Positions 3,549 to 5,113 of a stretch of DNA of 5,113 bases are shown piece after piece. A program made the position numbers and the translations under genes. The notes under the pieces are model-generated. The model saw nothing but the letters and a program-made list of their open reading frames with translations, made no database searches and was not told the origin of the DNA. Origin of the DNA: Devosia sp. (GTDB taxonomy: Bacteria; Pseudomonadota; Alphaproteobacteria; Rhizobiales; Devosiaceae); the NCBI GenBank assembly GCA_011322005.1, contig DROE01000193.1, positions 1 to 5,113 on the forward strand, written 5' to 3'. The stretch's first letter is position 1. Each line of letters begins with the position of its first letter.

Positions 3549-5113
3549 ATGAGTTTCCTGTTCGACAACATCGTACGCTTCACAAAAGATGAGCGCGGCG
3601 TGTTTGCCGTGATTTTTGGAATTTTATCCATAGTCCTGGTCGCCACTTCCGGTGCCGTCGTTGACTATGTGGGCGTGCAGCAGGCTCGCTCACAGGGGCA
3701 GATCGCTCTTGATGCCGCGGCTCTGGCGCTGCAACCCTCAATTTATTCCCTCAGCGACGAGGAAATCCGCGTGCTGGCGGAGGATATGGTTCAGGAACGC
3801 ATGGCCTCTTCAGGGGTGAGCATCGAGGTCGAAACCGCGGAATCCATCAACGAGGAAGGAACCTTGTTCCTGCAAGCGCGGCTGAACGTGCCCATGGCCT
3901 TCGTTTCGCTGGTCGGTATCTCGGAGATGAACGCACGGGTCGCCTCACAGGCAACGCGCAAGAAACTGGCTGTGGAAGTCATGATGGTTCTGGACAATTC
4001 CGGCTCGATGGCTTCATCCTCGCGGATGACCAATCTGAAAACCGCTGCTTCAAACGCAACGGAAATCCTGTTCGATGGAGAAGCAACTCTTCCCAACGTT
4101 TTCATCGGCATCGTCCCGTTCACCAGTTTCGTGAATATCGGCACGAGCAACTCAAGCGCGTCATGGCTTGATGTGGCCGGCGAATCCAGCATCGCCAATG
4201 ACAACTTTGATGATGACAGCGACGATTCAACACCCTTTACAGGTAATGTGAACAGACTGGCGCTGTATGATCAGATCACCAATATGAGCTGGGGAGGCTG
4301 CGTGGACGCCCGCCCCCACACTCCAACTGGCGTAAACTCCCATCTGGATACGGATGACACCCCGCCGGTGGACAGTGATCCCGATACCAAGTTTGTTCCC
4401 GCTTTTGCTCCTGACACACCCGATTCATGGCCCAGTTGGCTGGCGGACTATGAGGACGACAACGATGCCCCCGCATGTAACGGCATCACCGGCGGCTCGG
4501 ATCGCGAGCGTCAGGAGCGCCTGTGCAAATATAGCGGAAACATCAGCACCTCCTCCTGGGGTCCGAATTTTGACTGCCCCAGTGCCGAGCTTTTGCCCCT
4601 GACCAATGTCAAGCAGCCGGTTCTGGATGCCATTGATGCAATGGTGGCCAGCGGTGCAACCAACATCCACATGGGTACCATCTGGGGCTTTCGGGGTCTG
4701 TCACCCAGCGAGCCCTTTACCGAGGGCGGTGATTATGACGAGGCGACCGCCAAGGTGCTCATCGTCATGACCGATGGCCAGAACACCATGTATTCGCGCA
4801 ACAACATGAACGGGGCGGCCTATAATTCCCCTTATGGCTACCCCTATAACGGGCGGCTTGGTGCAGTGGGCTGGTCCAGCGGGCAAATGATAGCTGAGAT
4901 GAACGTTAGAACGGTTGAGTCCTGTGCCAACGCCAAAGCACAGGACATCACGGTTTACACCATCGGCCTTAATCCCCCGAACAATGCCACACGCACGATG
5001 TTGCAGGATTGCGCCACCAGCCTGTCCCATGCCTATTTTCCCAGTCAGCCCAGCGAACTGGATTCGGTGTTTGCGGACATTGCCAACCAGCTTGCTGCCC
5101 TGAGGCTAGCACA
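3549..5113 (+). CDS. TadG-like pilus-assembly protein with von Willebrand A domain (C-terminus beyond right edge)
   Basis: An open frame with no stop for 521 codons, cut by the window end. Residues 1-15 are cytoplasmic and basic; FTKDERGVFAVIFGILSIVL and the residues to about 38 form the N-terminal anchor of TadE/TadG-like proteins, followed by VDY and a helix rich in Ala (47-62), typical of TadG. A vWA domain starts at about 140: MMVLDNSGSM carries DxSxS (Asp149, Ser151, Ser153), GATNIHMG gives the MIDAS Thr371, and VLIVMTDGQN gives Asp409, so metal binding should be intact. Residues about 205-345 form an acidic, Asp/Pro-rich insertion with cysteines 251, 310, 326 and 343; Cys459 and Cys488 lie later. 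Such proteins act at the outer face of the inner membrane, in Flp/Tad pilus assembly or adhesion. The start is ATG 3549; its ribosome site is weak (GAAAAG). No other tad gene lies in the window, so a Tad role is inferred from the architecture alone. Confidence 0.9.
   Translation, partial: MSFLFDNIVRFTKDERGVFAVIFGILSIVLVATSGAVVDYVGVQQARSQGQIALDAAALALQPSIYSLSDEEIRVLAEDMVQERMASSGVSIEVETAESINEEGTLFLQARLNVPMAFVSLVGISEMNARVASQATRKKLAVEVMMVLDNSGSMASSSRMTNLKTAASNATEILFDGEATLPNVFIGIVPFTSFVNIGTSNSSASWLDVAGESSIANDNFDDDSDDSTPFTGNVNRLALYDQITNMSWGGCVDARPHTPTGVNSHLDTDDTPPVDSDPDTKFVPAFAPDTPDSWPSWLADYEDDNDAPACNGITGGSDRERQERLCKYSGNISTSSWGPNFDCPSAELLPLTNVKQPVLDAIDAMVASGATNIHMGTIWGFRGLSPSEPFTEGGDYDEATAKVLIVMTDGQNTMYSRNNMNGAAYNSPYGYPYNGRLGAVGWSSGQMIAEMNVRTVESCANAKAQDITVYTIGLNPPNNATRTMLQDCATSLSHAYFPSQPSELDSVFADIANQLAALRLA

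Noticed and set aside
3791..4204. 137-codon minus-strand ORF
   Set aside because: Antisense to the TadG-like vWA coding region, which has a complete MIDAS motif and continuous open frame.

Overview
The window looks like a chromosomal segment of an alphaproteobacterium, most likely of the Hyphomicrobiales (Rhizobiales) kind. The grounds are a HisS N-terminus of the divergent alphaproteobacterial type, a DUF1127-like basic small protein (broken here), an Ldt with a GQNISSGCIRLTNQDV-type active site, a TadG-like protein, and a GGGGAGGG/CCCTCCCC palindromic repeat of a kind often seen between genes in this class. The genus cannot be fixed from the sequence alone.

Minus-strand half (1-2004). The 5' part of hisS (histidyl-tRNA synthetase) runs off the left edge and starts at 535. 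Upstream of it lies an 818-base stretch without an intact conventional gene. It holds a candidate hisS promoter, a C-rich palindromic repeat (625-687), the remains of a DUF1127-like gene split by an apparent frameshift (760-956), several hairpins, and a 25-codon open frame (1153-1230) with a perfect AGGAGG Shine-Dalgarno sequence and a strong hairpin over its last codons. Next comes tag (3-methyladenine-DNA glycosylase I, 1354-1980), complete with its zinc ligands and catalytic residues.

Plus-strand half (2005-5113). Divergent from tag is a stand-alone CheY-like receiver protein that starts at TTG and ends in an acidic tail. It is followed by a secreted YkuD-type L,D-transpeptidase and by a large TadG-like protein (N-terminal membrane anchor, von Willebrand A domain with a complete MIDAS motif and a long acidic insertion), cut by the right edge. 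The plus-strand genes are separated by gaps of 150-190 bases, so each is probably transcribed from its own promoter rather than in one tight operon.

Functionally the window mixes housekeeping (translation, alkylation repair) with signalling and envelope or surface functions. I see no CRISPR array, insertion sequence, phage gene or tRNA/rRNA gene. The parts that deserve a second look are the small ORF with its hairpin, the split DUF1127-like gene, and the insertion in the TadG-like protein.
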